Positions 23,618 through 32,302 of a stretch of DNA of 64,000 bases are shown piece after piece. Within the stretch, counting starts at the first letter, position 1. Every line of letters begins with the position of its first letter. Source of the DNA: Streptomyces sp. Ru71. GTDB lineage: Bacteria > Actinomycetota > Actinomycetes > Streptomycetales > Streptomycetaceae. The notes beneath the pieces were generated by a model. It was not told the DNA's origin and made no database searches. It saw only the letters and a program-made list of their open reading frames with translations. Made by a program: the position numbers and the translations under genes. The DNA is taken from the NCBI RefSeq assembly GCF_002920535.1, contig NZ_PQSS01000040.1, positions 1 through 64,000 on the forward strand, read 5' to 3'.

Positions 23618-25294
23618 ATGGAGACCGAGTCGGAACCCTATGTCCGTCTTGCGTCCCTGCGGCAGCTGCACCAGGTCATGGCGGACATGAACACCGCCCG
23701 CAGCCTGGCGGACACCTTGCAGACCGTCGCCGACGGCGTGGTCACCGCGCTCGGCTACGAGCTGGCGTGCGTCAACCTCGTCCGCCCCGACGGAGACCTG
23801 GTCGTCGCCGCCTTCGCCGGGAACCCGGCCGCCGAGGCCCTCATCACCGGCCGCGTCGGCTCACGCGACTCCTGGGACCGCCGCCTGGCGATGGGCGAGC
23901 AGTGGGGCGACCTCGTCTTCATACCGCACACCGAGGGCTGGGTCCTCGACGACGACGACGTCCCGCAGTGGTACACCGACGGGCCCGCGCCCCGCTTCGA
24001 GGACGAGTGGCACCCCTCCGACCGGCTCTTCGCCCCCATGTACGCGCCCGGTGCCCAGGGCGGCCCGCGCGGCGAGCTGATCGGCGTGCTGTCCGTGGAC
24101 CGGCCGCGCAACGGCCGCCGGCCCGGCGCCTGGGGCCGCGAGGCCCTGCAGATGTACGCCTTCCAGGCCGCCATCGCGATATCCAACGCCCGGCTGCGCT
24201 CCAACATGCAGCGCGCCCTGGTCCGTCTGGAGCGCGAGCAGCAGGCTCTGCGCGCCAGCGAGGAAAGCTTCCGGCAGGCCTTCGAGTACGCCCCCTCCGG
24301 CATGGCCATCGCCGAGATGGGCGGCGACCAGCACGGCCGCATCCTGCGCACCAACGACGCCCTGTGCCGGCTGCTCGGCCGCCCCGCCTCCGCGATGCGC
24401 CGCTACTCCTTCTCCGACCTCGTCCACCCCGAGGACATCGGCACCCTGCTGCGCACCTCCGCCGAGGGCGGCCGCGCGGAGCTGAGGCTGGGCCGCCGTG
24501 ACGGGACCTACGTCTGGGTCTCCCTGCGCAACTCCGTCGTCGCCGACACCGCCGACGGCCCCCGCTTCCTGCTCACCCACGTCGAGGACATAGAGGAACG
24601 CAAGCGCCGCGAGCTCCAGCTCGCCCACCGCGCCTCCCACGACTCCCTCACCGGCCTGCCCAACTCCGCCGAGCTGCGCTCCCGCCTCGCCGCCCGCCTG
24701 TGCCGGCGGCCCACCACGGCCCACGCGGCGGCCGACGCGTACGACTCCTTCGACACCGCCGACACCGGCTTCAGCCATGCCGCCGCCTTCGACGCGAACG
24801 GCCACGGCTTCGCGGTCGGGCAGGGCGCGGACGGCTACGACGCCTTCGACCACCATGTGCACACCGTCGCCCCCGAGGGCGACCGGGACGACGGCACCAA
24901 GGGACTCGCGGTCCTCTTCTGCGACCTCGACGGCTTCAAGTCGATCAACGACCGGTTCGGGCACAACGCCGGCGACGCGGTCCTCATCGAGGTGGCCAGA
25001 CGGCTCAGCAACGGCGTGCGCGACGGCGACACCGTCGCCCGGCTCGGCGGCGACGAGTTCGTGATCCTCGCCGACGGCCTCGGCCGCGCCGACGCGCAGG
25101 ACCTCGCGGTACGGCTGCGCAACGAGATCATCCAGCCGATCCGGGCCGAGGGCCGGGCCGTCCGGGTGGGCGCCAGCTTCGGCATCGGCTGGGCGCACTG
25201 TGGCATGACGGCCGACGAAGTCCTCAAGTCGGCCGACGAACGTATGTACGTCGAGAAACGATCTCGTCCCAAACAGCACCGCCGCGCGGGGTGA
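23618..25294 (+). CDS. cdgB: CdgB, GAF-PAS-GGDEF diguanylate cyclase
   Basis: 558 aa, soluble. GAF domain at about 30-190, short coiled linker 196-215, PAS/PAC at 216-328, GGDEF domain from 335. The active-site motif LGGDEF is intact (477-481) with the metal site FCDLDGFK, and an allosteric I-site R468-x-x-D471 lies five residues before it, so it should both make c-di-GMP and be inhibited by it. A low-complexity, His/Asp/Gly-rich insert of about 60 residues (366-428) splits the first helix of the GGDEF domain from its first strand. ATG 23618 follows GGGGGGAGGG. Controls developmental timing through BldD, by comparison with S. coelicolor CdgB. Confidence 0.93.
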   Translation: METESEPYVRLASLRQLHQVMADMNTARSLADTLQTVADGVVTALGYELACVNLVRPDGDLVVAAFAGNPAAEALITGRVGSRDSWDRRLAMGEQWGDLVFIPHTEGWVLDDDDVPQWYTDGPAPRFEDEWHPSDRLFAPMYAPGAQGGPRGELIGVLSVDRPRNGRRPGAWGREALQMYAFQAAIAISNARLRSNMQRALVRLEREQQALRASEESFRQAFEYAPSGMAIAEMGGDQHGRILRTNDALCRLLGRPASAMRRYSFSDLVHPEDIGTLLRTSAEGGRAELRLGRRDGTYVWVSLRNSVVADTADGPRFLLTHVEDIEERKRRELQLAHRASHDSLTGLPNSAELRSRLAARLCRRPTTAHAAADAYDSFDTADTGFSHAAAFDANGHGFAVGQGADGYDAFDHHVHTVAPEGDRDDGTKGLAVLFCDLDGFKSINDRFGHNAGDAVLIEVARRLSNGVRDGDTVARLGGDEFVILADGLGRADAQDLAVRLRNEIIQPIRAEGRAVRVGASFGIGWAHCGMTADEVLKSADERMYVEKRSRPKQHRRAG

Positions 25295-25435
25295 ACCGCA
25301 GGTCAGCGCGGTGGGGGGCGAAACGGTGCGGTCGGTGTCACCCGTTTGGGTCTTGCAGAGCGGGTAGGCTCGCCCTCTGCCACACCCCACACCAAGGACC
25401 GCATCCGCCCCCCACCTGTTGAGGAGAACGAAGGG

Positions 25436-26377
25436 ATGACGCCCGGCAACAACGGCCCGAGCACCCCCGAGGACGACGACCCGTTCGGTTACCTCTACGC
25501 CGACGGCCAGGCCAGGGGTGCCCAGCCGCCCACGGGCGGCTACGGCTACCCGAACTCCGTCAGCCGGGTGCGCACCGTCGGGGAGCGGCAGTACGGGCAG
25601 CAGGCGCCGTCCGCCCCCTACGGCCAGGTCCCGCAGCAGCAGGGTGCCTACGGCAGGCCGAACGCGCACTACGCGGCGCCGGAGACGCTTCCCGGCGGCG
25701 CCCCCACCGCTCCCCAGCACCAGCAGCCCGCCGGCGGGTCCGGCGGGCGCGGCCGTGGCCCCAACACCAAGGGCCTGCTGATCGGCGCCATCGCCGTCGT
25801 CGCGGCCGTGGTGATCGGCATCGGCGTGGCGATGATGAACGGCAGCCCGGACGACAAGAAGGACGACCAGGCCACCGCGGCCCCCTCCCAGTCCCAGCAG
25901 AACACCACGCCGAGCCCGTCGTCGAGCGAGAGCGGGGACGCGGAGGTGAAGCTGCCCACCATCGACGCGAAGGCGCTCCGCCTGGAGGGCGGGGCGACGC
26001 TGGCGTCGGATGTGAAGGGTGCCAAGGCGGACGGCGGTGTCTATGTCGCCGGCTTCAACGCCGTTGGCGCCAAGGTCACGTGGACGGTCAACGGCATCAA
26101 GGAGAAGGGTTCGTACCGCCTCTACGTGCGGTACGGCATCCCGGGTGCCGACGCCAACGCCACCCTGTCGGTCAACGGCACCCCCAAGACCCAGCCGCTG
26201 AACATGAAGAACTTCGGCGGTACCCCTGCGGGCGACTGGGAGAAGGGTTGGCAGAACACCTGGGCCGTCGTGAACCTGACCGAGGGCACGAACACCATCG
26301 AGCTCTCCTGCCAGCAGGGCAATCAGTGCAACGCCGTGCTGGACCAGATGTGGCTCACCACGGACCCTCCGGCCTGA
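25436..26377 (+). CDS. Membrane-anchored protein with carbohydrate-binding-like exported domain
   Basis: 313 aa, ATG after GAGGAGAACGAAGG. A Gly/Tyr/Gln/Pro-rich cytoplasmic region (residues 1-108) leads to a single membrane helix (TKGLLIGAIAVVAAVVIGIGVAMM, about 111-134). A Ser/Thr/Pro-rich linker and a C-terminal beta domain (about 175-313) follow. The last part, with GSYRLYVRYG, ATLSVNG, DWEKGWQNTWAVVNLTEGTNTIELSC and CNAVLDQMWL, matches the layout of a CBM35/CBM6-like module that binds sugars with calcium. It could anchor wall or chitin oligomers near the cell; it has no catalytic domain. It follows cdgB by 140 bp. Confidence 0.82.
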   Translation: MTPGNNGPSTPEDDDPFGYLYADGQARGAQPPTGGYGYPNSVSRVRTVGERQYGQQAPSAPYGQVPQQQGAYGRPNAHYAAPETLPGGAPTAPQHQQPAGGSGGRGRGPNTKGLLIGAIAVVAAVVIGIGVAMMNGSPDDKKDDQATAAPSQSQQNTTPSPSSSESGDAEVKLPTIDAKALRLEGGATLASDVKGAKADGGVYVAGFNAVGAKVTWTVNGIKEKGSYRLYVRYGIPGADANATLSVNGTPKTQPLNMKNFGGTPAGDWEKGWQNTWAVVNLTEGTNTIELSCQQGNQCNAVLDQMWLTTDPPA

Positions 26378-26384
26378 CGACGCC

Positions 26385-26416
26385 GCCCGCACCCCGCCGG
26401 AGCGCGGGGCTCGGGC
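26385..26416. terminator. Bidirectional terminator between convergent genes
   Basis: Stem GCCCGCACCCCGC (26385-26397) against GCGGGGCTCGGGC (26404-26416), 12 of 13 pairs with one internal mismatch and a 6-nt loop. It lies between the carbohydrate-binding-like gene and the PfkB kinase gene. Confidence 0.7.
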
Positions 26417-26438
26417 GCCCACGACCGGTGATCGCCGG

Positions 26439-27368
26439 CTAGGCCGCCGTCGCCTCCGCCGTCACCCGCACCTTCGGGCGCAGGTCCTCGTACGTCTGCG
26501 TGTCGTACTCCCCCGCCGCCGGGGCGAGGACCGTCGCGGTGGAGAGGGCCACCGCTCGGGTCAGGCGGTCCGGCCAGGGGAGGTGTTCCACTAGGCCCGA
26601 CAGCAGGCCGGCGACCGCCGAGTCGCCCGCGCCGGTGGGGTTGCCGTGGACGCGGGCGGGCGGTGTGGCACGCCAGCGGCCCTCGGGGGTCACGGCGAGC
26701 AGGCCGTCCGCGCCGAGTGAGGCGACCACCGCACGCGCCCCGCGCCGGCGGGCGTCCTGCGTCGCCCGCACCGGCTCGTGGGAGCCGGTCAGCTCCGCCA
26801 GCTCGTCCCCGTTGGGCTTGACGATGTCCGGCCGGGCGGCGACCCCGCGGCGCAGCGGCTCCCCGCTGGTGTCGAGCAGCACCGGAACGCCCGCCGCACG
26901 CGCCGTGCGGATCAGGCCCGCGTACGCGCCCACCGGCACGCCCGGCGGCAGGCTGCCGCACAGGGCCACGGCCGAGGCGGAGGCGATCAGCTCGCCGTAG
27001 CGGTCCTGGAAGGCGGCCCACTCGGTGGGCGCGATGACCGGTCCCGGCTCGTTCAGCTGGGTGGTGTCGCCGCTCAGCTCGTCGACGACGGCGATCGTGC
27101 GGCGGGTGGCGCCCGCGATGGGCACCAGCGCGTCCACGACGCCGGGCGTGTCCGTCAGCAGGTCCCGCACGACGTGGCCGGTGGCGCCGCCGGCGAAGCC
27201 CGTGACCACGGCCTCGTGGCCGAGGGCGGCCAGGACCCGGGCCACGTTGACGCCCTTCCCGCCGGGCCGTTCGATGACCTCCGAGACGCGGTGGGAGGTG
27301 TGCGGCCGCAGGGAGCGGACGCGGTAGGTGATGTCGAGAGCGGTGTTCAGCGTGACCGTGAGGATCAC
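26439..27368 (-). CDS. PfkB-family sugar kinase, 1-phosphofructokinase/tagatose-6-phosphate kinase type
   Basis: 309 aa, GTG 27368 (VILTVTLNTALDITYRV, the standard opening of the FruK/LacC branch). The nucleotide/catalytic motif is NPTGAGDSAVAG (about 241-252), with the family GGKGVNVARVLAALG at 37-51. It phosphorylates a sugar phosphate at C1 or C6. In Streptomyces genomes a kinase of this type sits next to nagA, so the substrate may be an amino-sugar-derived phosphate; this is inference. It lies 119 bp after the nagA stop, transcribed in the same direction. Confidence 0.88.
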   Translation of the reverse strand: MILTVTLNTALDITYRVRSLRPHTSHRVSEVIERPGGKGVNVARVLAALGHEAVVTGFAGGATGHVVRDLLTDTPGVVDALVPIAGATRRTIAVVDELSGDTTQLNEPGPVIAPTEWAAFQDRYGELIASASAVALCGSLPPGVPVGAYAGLIRTARAAGVPVLLDTSGEPLRRGVAARPDIVKPNGDELAELTGSHEPVRATQDARRRGARAVVASLGADGLLAVTPEGRWRATPPARVHGNPTGAGDSAVAGLLSGLVEHLPWPDRLTRAVALSTATVLAPAAGEYDTQTYEDLRPKVRVTAEATAA

Positions 27369-27487
27369 CTGGGCCGACCTCCCCCGAATGCGCGTGTGAC
27401 GTGGACTTCCGGAGGGTCGATCATGCCAAAGAGACGGCGGTCGGCCCAGCCCTGGGACCGGCCACCGTCCCCGGACGAGCGGACGGA

Positions 27488-28726
27488 TCAGGCCAGTTGG
27501 GGGCCAACCACCCATTCGCCCCGGCGCATCACACCCTTCAGGTCGAAGTTCTCGTCCAGCAGCACCAGGTCGGCGTCCTTGCCGGGCTCCAGCGAGCCGA
27601 TGCGGTCGTCGAGGCCGAGCAGCCGGGCCGGGTTGGCCGACAAGGCCCGCACCACGTCCTGGACCGGCAGCCGGTCCACGGTCACCGCCCGCTTGAACGC
27701 ACGGTCCAGGGTGAGCGTGGAGCCCGCGATGGAGCCGCCCTCCACGAGCCGGGCCACGCCGTCGGCGACCTCCACCTCCAGCGGGCCGAGCATGTAGCGG
27801 CCGTCGCCGAAGCCGGCCGCGTCCATCGCGTCCGTGATGAACGCGACCCGGTCCGCGCCCGCGTGATGGAACGCCAGCTGGAGCGCGGCCGGGTGCAGGT
27901 GCACACCGTCGTCGATCAGCTCGACCGTGATCCGCTCGTCCTCCAGCAGCGCCGTGATCGGGCCGGGGGCGCGGTGGCCGATCGGCGGCATCGCGTTGAA
28001 CAGGTGGGTGGCGACGGTGGCGCCCGCGTCGATCGCCTCGACGGTCTGCTCGTAGGTGGCGTCCGTGTGGCCGATCGCCGCGATCACGCCGTGGTCGGCG
28101 AGCAGCCGTACGGAGTCGGTCCCGCCGGGCAGTTCGGTGGCGAGGGTGACCATCTTCGCGTGCCCGCGCGCCGCGTCGATCAGCTTGCGCACCTCGGCCG
28201 GCTCCGGGTCGCGCAGCAGCTCCTCGGAGTGCGCGCCCTTGCGGCACGGCGAGATGAACGGCCCCTCGAAGTGGATGCCGGCGATGTCGCCCTGCTCGGC
28301 CAGCTCGCTCAGCAGCCCCGCGCGCCGGGTCAGGAAGTCCATGTCGCCGGTGACGGTGGAGGCGACGAGGGTGGTGGTGCCGTGCAGGCGGTGGGTGTGG
28401 ATGCCCTTGAGGACGTCCTCGACGGTGCCGGAGGTGAAGGAGGCTCCGCCGCCGCCGTGGTTGTGCAGGTCGACGAAACCGGGGACCAGCCAGTGGTTGC
28501 TCACGTCGACGACCTGGGCGTTCTCCGGTGCCGTATCGGCGATGCGGGTGCCGTCGATCACCACCTGGCCGTTCTGGACGGTTCCTGTGGGCAGGACGAC
28601 CGTCGCGCCGGTGAGCACCAGGGGGGTGCCGGCCGTTGCGGGGTGCGGCGTCGTCTTGGCTGGTCGCGCCCGCGCGGCGGTAGCTGCATGTTCAACAGGG
28701 CCCCGCGCCCCTGGGTGGGTTGCCAT
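27488..28726 (-). CDS. nagA: NagA, N-acetylglucosamine-6-phosphate deacetylase
   Basis: 412 aa from ATG 28726. It cleaves GlcNAc-6-P to GlcN-6-P and acetate. Metal and substrate motifs are all present: HNHGGGG, HFEGPF, GHTDATY, HLFNAM and the catalytic TDAMDAAG. The start overlaps the stop of the ROK kinase gene (TAATG), so the pair is translationally coupled. Residues 5-33 (GARGPVEHAATAARARPAK...) are encoded by a copy of the dispersed intergenic repeat and precede the normal opening PLVLTGATVVLP. If translation instead begins at GTG 28618 the protein would be 376 aa, the usual size. Central enzyme of the DasR-controlled amino-sugar block. Confidence 0.95.
   Translation of the reverse strand: MATHPGARGPVEHAATAARARPAKTTPHPATAGTPLVLTGATVVLPTGTVQNGQVVIDGTRIADTAPENAQVVDVSNHWLVPGFVDLHNHGGGGASFTSGTVEDVLKGIHTHRLHGTTTLVASTVTGDMDFLTRRAGLLSELAEQGDIAGIHFEGPFISPCRKGAHSEELLRDPEPAEVRKLIDAARGHAKMVTLATELPGGTDSVRLLADHGVIAAIGHTDATYEQTVEAIDAGATVATHLFNAMPPIGHRAPGPITALLEDERITVELIDDGVHLHPAALQLAFHHAGADRVAFITDAMDAAGFGDGRYMLGPLEVEVADGVARLVEGGSIAGSTLTLDRAFKRAVTVDRLPVQDVVRALSANPARLLGLDDRIGSLEPGKDADLVLLDENFDLKGVMRRGEWVVGPQLA
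28628..28714 (-). repeat. Dispersed short repeat, copy R3, inside the nagA reading frame
   Basis: On the minus strand CAGGGGCGCGGGGCCCTGTT, ATGCAGCTACCGCCGCGCGG and GCGCGACCAGCCAAGACGAC correspond block by block to copies at 46129 and 58508 (GGGGCGCGGG..., ATATGCGGCTCCGCCGCG, GGGCGCGA.CA.CCACGAC). Its length keeps the nagA frame open for 29 codons. Confidence 0.8.
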
Positions 28727-29667
28727 TACGGCGTTTCCTCCTTGCCGTTCGTGGTGTCGAGGAGGTCCCAGGCCAGGAGGCCTGCGCCCAGGCATCCGGC
28801 CGTGTCGCCCAGGGCGGCCGGGACGATCTCCGGCAGTTTCTGGAAGGTGACCCGCTGCCGGACGGCGTCCCGCAGTGGTGTGAACAAGGTTTCCCCCGCC
28901 TCGGCCAGCCCGCCACCGATGATCAGGGTGCGCGGGTCCAGCAGGGTGAGCGCGGTGACCAGGCCGTCGGCGAGGGCGTCCACCGCCTCCTGCCAGACCC
29001 GGACCGCGTTCGGGTCGCCGGACGCGACGGCCTTGGCGCAGTCCGCGGCGTCCGCGTCCGGGTCCCCGCAGGCCGCCGCCCATGCCTGGCTCACCGCCGA
29101 CGCCGACGCGAACCGCTCCAGGCAGCCGCGCTGCCCGCACGGGCAGGGGGTGGCCCCGGGGCGTACGACGATGTGCCCGATCTCGCCGGCGAAGCCGTGG
29201 GCCCCGGCCTCCACCCGGCCGTCGATGCCGATCGCGCCGGCGATCCCGGTGCCCAGCGGCACGAACAGATACCGGTCGGCGCCCCGGCCCGCGCCCAGGC
29301 GGCCCTCGGCGAGCCCGCCGGCCCGCACGTCGTGCCCGAGGGCCACGGGGACGTCGAGCCGCTCGGCGAGCAGGTCGCGCAGCGGGACGTCGCGCCAGCC
29401 GAGGTTGGCGGCGTAGGCGGCGAGGCCGCGCTGCTCGTCGACGATGCCGGGGACGACGACGCCGGCCGCGGCGGCGGGTCCGCCGAGGTGCTGCTCGCCG
29501 TGGGCGCGCAGATCGGCGGCGAAGCCGAGGATGTTCTCGACGACCGCGTCCGGCCCGCGTTCGCGGCCGGTCGGCCGGCGTGCCTGGTGGAGCAGTTCGC
29601 CGCCCGGTCCGACCAGGGCGGCCTTCATCCCGGTGCCGCCCACGTCGAGGGCGATGACATGTCTCAC
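28726..29667 (-). CDS. nagK: ROK-family sugar kinase, probable N-acetylglucosamine kinase
   Basis: 313 aa, GTG 29667. ATP site DVGGTGMKAALV at residues 8-19 and the ROK zinc cluster CPCGQRGCLERF (about 177-188), preceded by the HGFAGEIGH ligand/catalytic region. It phosphorylates a hexose, and its coupling to nagA (one-base overlap) points to GlcNAc. From memory, the equivalent pair in S. coelicolor is nagKA. A dre-like site lies 29 bp upstream. The general ROK call is firm; the GlcNAc assignment rests on context. Confidence 0.88.
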   Translation of the reverse strand: MRHVIALDVGGTGMKAALVGPGGELLHQARRPTGRERGPDAVVENILGFAADLRAHGEQHLGGPAAAAGVVVPGIVDEQRGLAAYAANLGWRDVPLRDLLAERLDVPVALGHDVRAGGLAEGRLGAGRGADRYLFVPLGTGIAGAIGIDGRVEAGAHGFAGEIGHIVVRPGATPCPCGQRGCLERFASASAVSQAWAAACGDPDADAADCAKAVASGDPNAVRVWQEAVDALADGLVTALTLLDPRTLIIGGGLAEAGETLFTPLRDAVRQRVTFQKLPEIVPAALGDTAGCLGAGLLAWDLLDTTNGKEETP

Positions 29668-29695
29668 GGGGGACAGTGTGGACCGGCGACCCATG

Positions 29696-29711
29696 AGAGG
29701 TCTAGTCCACT
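29696..29711. promoter_or_regulatory. DasR operator (dre) upstream of nagK
   Basis: AGAGGTCTAGTCCACT matches ACTGGTCTAGACCACT at 13 of 16 positions, the best dre-like match in the window. It lies between divergent nagK and the sugar-binding lipoprotein gene. Confidence 0.78.
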
Positions 29712-29713
29712 GC

Positions 29714-29729
29714 CATGGTGTAGACCTTA
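29714..29729. promoter_or_regulatory. Second, weaker dre-like site
   Basis: CATGGTGTAGACCTTA matches 10 of 16 DasR consensus positions and starts only three bases after the first site. It may help bind DasR cooperatively, or be chance similarity. Confidence 0.4.
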
Positions 29730-29793
29730 ATCCGTTAATCGGAAAGTGGTACAGACGTCTTCTGGCGTCTTCGAGGGTTGGGGATCCGGGGCA

Positions 29794-31062
29794 GTGCAGC
29801 GGCGAAGGACGACGACGATCGCGGTGTTCTCCGCGCTGGGCATGGCGGCGGTCCTCACCGGCTGCGGCGTCACCGGCGGCTCGGACGAGGTGACCCTGCG
29901 GCTGGTCGCCGCCGACTACGGCGACAACGACACCAACAGCTCCCGGCACTACTGGGACGACCTCGTCAAGCAGTACGAGGCCCAGCACCCCGGCGTGAAG
30001 GTCGACGTCGGCGTGTACTCCTGGAAGGACGTCGACCGCAAGGTCAAGGAGATGGTCGACGCCGGCCAGGCGCCCGACATGGCGCAGATCGGCGCCTACG
30101 CCGACTACGCGGACCAGGACCTGCTCTACCGGGCCGACGACGTGCTCTCCATCCCCACCCAGGCCGACTTCGTCTCCCAGCTGGTGGCGGCCGGGCAGGT
30201 GCGCGGCGTGCAGTACGGGATGCCGTTCGCGGCCTCCACCCGGCTGCTCTTCTACAACAAGACCCTCTTCGCCAAGGCGCACATCACCCCGCCGAAGACG
30301 TGGGCCGAGCTGGCAGCCGACGCCGAGGCGCTCAAGGCGGACGGCGTGAAGTACCCCTACGCGCTGCCGCTGGGGCCGGAGGAGGCGCAGGCCGAGACGA
30401 TGCAGTGGCTGCTCAGCGGAGGCGGCGGCTACACCGACACGGTCGGCACCTATGTCATCGACTCCGCGCAGAACGTCCAGACCTTCGACTGGCTGAAGAA
30501 CGAACTGGTCGGCAAGGACCTCACCGGCCCCGTCGCGCCCGGAAAGCTGAACCGCGCCGACGCCTTCGCCGCCTTCGCCGACGGCGAGGTCGGCATGCTC
30601 AACGGGCACCCCTCGCTGATGCAGATGGCCGCGAAGAAGGGCGTGAAGTTCGGCATGGTCACCATGCCGGGCGTGAACGGGCCCAGCCGGTCCGTGATGG
30701 GCGTCGCCGACTGGATGACCGCCTTCAAGAAGAACGGTCACCGCGAGCAGATCCGGGACTTCCTCGACTTCGTCTACAGCGAGAAGAACGTGCTGGACTT
30801 CTCCCGCACGTACGACCTGCTGCCGGTCACCACCTCCGCGTCCGCCACGATGAGCGCGTCCGGACAGGACAAGGACCTCCAGCCGTTCCTCCAGCAGCTG
30901 CCGCTGAGCGAGCTGTACCCGGTCGGCAAGACGTCCTGGGCGTCGGTCAGCGCCGACCTCAAGAAGCGGATCGGGACGGCCGTCGACCCCACCGGCAGCG
31001 CCGCGTCCGTCCTCGGGCAGATCCAGTCGGCCGCGGTCACGGCGGACAGCGCGCAGCAGTAG
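29794..31062 (+). CDS. Sugar ABC transporter substrate-binding lipoprotein
   Basis: 422 aa from GTG 29794, which gives a textbook lipoprotein signal MQRRRTTTIAVFSALGMAAVLTGC; a GTG at 29746 would add 16 residues. Cluster-B (MalE/UgpB-type) solute-binding fold with YWDDLVKQYEAQHPGVKV, GYVDWMTA-like hinge sequences (GVADWMTAFKKNG) and typical DMAQIGAYADYADQ and GMPFAAST segments. It faces nagK across two dre-like sites and has no permease genes beside it, so it would need remote permeases and MsiK as ATPase. The ligand may be GlcNAc or a related sugar, by position only. Confidence 0.88.
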   Translation: MQRRRTTTIAVFSALGMAAVLTGCGVTGGSDEVTLRLVAADYGDNDTNSSRHYWDDLVKQYEAQHPGVKVDVGVYSWKDVDRKVKEMVDAGQAPDMAQIGAYADYADQDLLYRADDVLSIPTQADFVSQLVAAGQVRGVQYGMPFAASTRLLFYNKTLFAKAHITPPKTWAELAADAEALKADGVKYPYALPLGPEEAQAETMQWLLSGGGGYTDTVGTYVIDSAQNVQTFDWLKNELVGKDLTGPVAPGKLNRADAFAAFADGEVGMLNGHPSLMQMAAKKGVKFGMVTMPGVNGPSRSVMGVADWMTAFKKNGHREQIRDFLDFVYSEKNVLDFSRTYDLLPVTTSASATMSASGQDKDLQPFLQQLPLSELYPVGKTSWASVSADLKKRIGTAVDPTGSAASVLGQIQSAAVTADSAQQ

Positions 31063-31102
31063 CCCCGCCGCGCTGTCGGTGGGCGTGGGTACGGTGGGCG
31101 GT

Positions 31103-31336
31103 ATGGAGCAGGAACAGCTGGGGGAGCGCGAACGGGCGGTCCTCGCGCTGGAGCGCCGGGGCTTTCCCGGGCCCGGCGCCAAGGAGCGTGCCATCCGTGA
31201 GGAGCTGGGCCTGGCCCCCGTCCGCTACTACCAGCTGCTCAACGCCCTGCTGGACGACACCCGGGCCCTCGCCCACGACCCGGTGACCGTGAACCGGCTC
31301 AGACGGATACGTGAGGCCCGCCGCGCCGAGCGGTGA
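31103..31336 (+). CDS. DUF3263-family protein
   Basis: 77 aa from ATG 31103. The family pattern is complete: RAVLALERRGFPGPGAKERAIREELGL, then RYYQLLNALLDD, then a basic tail NRLRRIREARRAER. This is a small helix-turn-helix-like domain that is common in actinobacteria, with unknown function. It is 41 bp after the sugar-binding lipoprotein gene. Confidence 0.86.
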   Translation: MEQEQLGERERAVLALERRGFPGPGAKERAIREELGLAPVRYYQLLNALLDDTRALAHDPVTVNRLRRIREARRAER

Positions 31337-31388
31337 CGGCGGCGTCTCTCCAGGTTCGGCGGGGGCGAGTCGGGGATAGGTTCGCGGT

Positions 31389-32249
31389 ATGGGCAGCCAT
31401 GACACGCACGCGACGGATCTTCCCGAACCGGTGACCGCGCAGGGGCGCGAAGGACTGCAGGCCGTCCTCAACCGCCCCGGCAAGACGGTGATCGGCCTCG
31501 ACTTCGACGGCACGCTCGCCCCGATCGTCGCCGACCCCGAGCAGGCCCGCGCCCACCCGGACGCCGTACCGGCCCTCACCCGCCTCGCCCCGAAGGTCGG
31601 CTCGATCGCGGTTGTCACCGGCCGCCCCGCCGAGGTCGCCGTACGCCACGGCGGCTTCGCGGGCGTGCCCGGCCTGGAGCACCTCGTCGTCCTCGGCCAC
31701 TACGGCGCCGAACGCTGGGAGGCGGCCACGGGTGAGCTGACCGCGCCGCCGCCGCACCCCGGGGTGGCGGCCGTGCGCGCCGAGCTGCCGGGTCTGCTGG
31801 ACTCGTCCGGCGCCTGGCGCGGCGCGTGGATCGAGGAGAAGGGCCGCGCGGTGGCCGTGCACACCCGCCGCGCGGAGGACCCGCAGGCGGCGTTCGAGGC
31901 GCTGCGCGAGCCGCTCACCGGCCTCGCCGCCCGGCACGGGCTGATCGTCGAGCCGGGCCGCCTGGTCCTGGAGCTGCGCCCGCCCGGCGTCGACAAGGGC
32001 GTCGCCCTGACCGAGTACGTCCGCGCGGTGGGCGCCGAGGCCGTGATCTACGCCGGCGACGACCTGGGCGACCTGCCCGCCTTCGCCGCCGTCGACGCCC
32101 TCCGCTCCGACGGCGTCCCCGGCCTGCTGGTGTGCAGCGGCAGCAACGAGGTCACGGAACTGTCCAAGCGCGCGGACGTGGTGGTCCCCGGCCCGGAGGG
32201 AGTCGTCCACCTGCTGACGACCCTGGCGGCCCGCCTGGGGACGTCCTGA
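31389..32249 (+). CDS. otsB: Trehalose-6-phosphate phosphatase OtsB
   Basis: 286 aa HAD enzyme. Motif I DFDGTLAPI (about 38-46), motif II VTGRP, motif III Lys in DKGVALTEYV and motif IV GDDLGDLPAF are all present. It converts trehalose-6-P to trehalose. ATG 31389. Its partner otsA is convergent, sharing a terminator, instead of forming an operon with it. Confidence 0.93.
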   Translation: MGSHDTHATDLPEPVTAQGREGLQAVLNRPGKTVIGLDFDGTLAPIVADPEQARAHPDAVPALTRLAPKVGSIAVVTGRPAEVAVRHGGFAGVPGLEHLVVLGHYGAERWEAATGELTAPPPHPGVAAVRAELPGLLDSSGAWRGAWIEEKGRAVAVHTRRAEDPQAAFEALREPLTGLAARHGLIVEPGRLVLELRPPGVDKGVALTEYVRAVGAEAVIYAGDDLGDLPAFAAVDALRSDGVPGLLVCSGSNEVTELSKRADVVVPGPEGVVHLLTTLAARLGTS

Positions 32250-32276
32250 CCCGGGGCGCCACGGGCCCGGGGCCCG

Positions 32277-32302
32277 GCCGCGCCGTCGCCGACCGGCGCG
32301 GC
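32277..32302. terminator. Stem-loop between convergent otsB and otsA
   Basis: Perfect 9-bp stem GCCGCGCCG / CGGCGCGGC with an 8-nt loop. The right arm runs into the otsA stop codon. Bidirectional use is likely. Confidence 0.6.
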
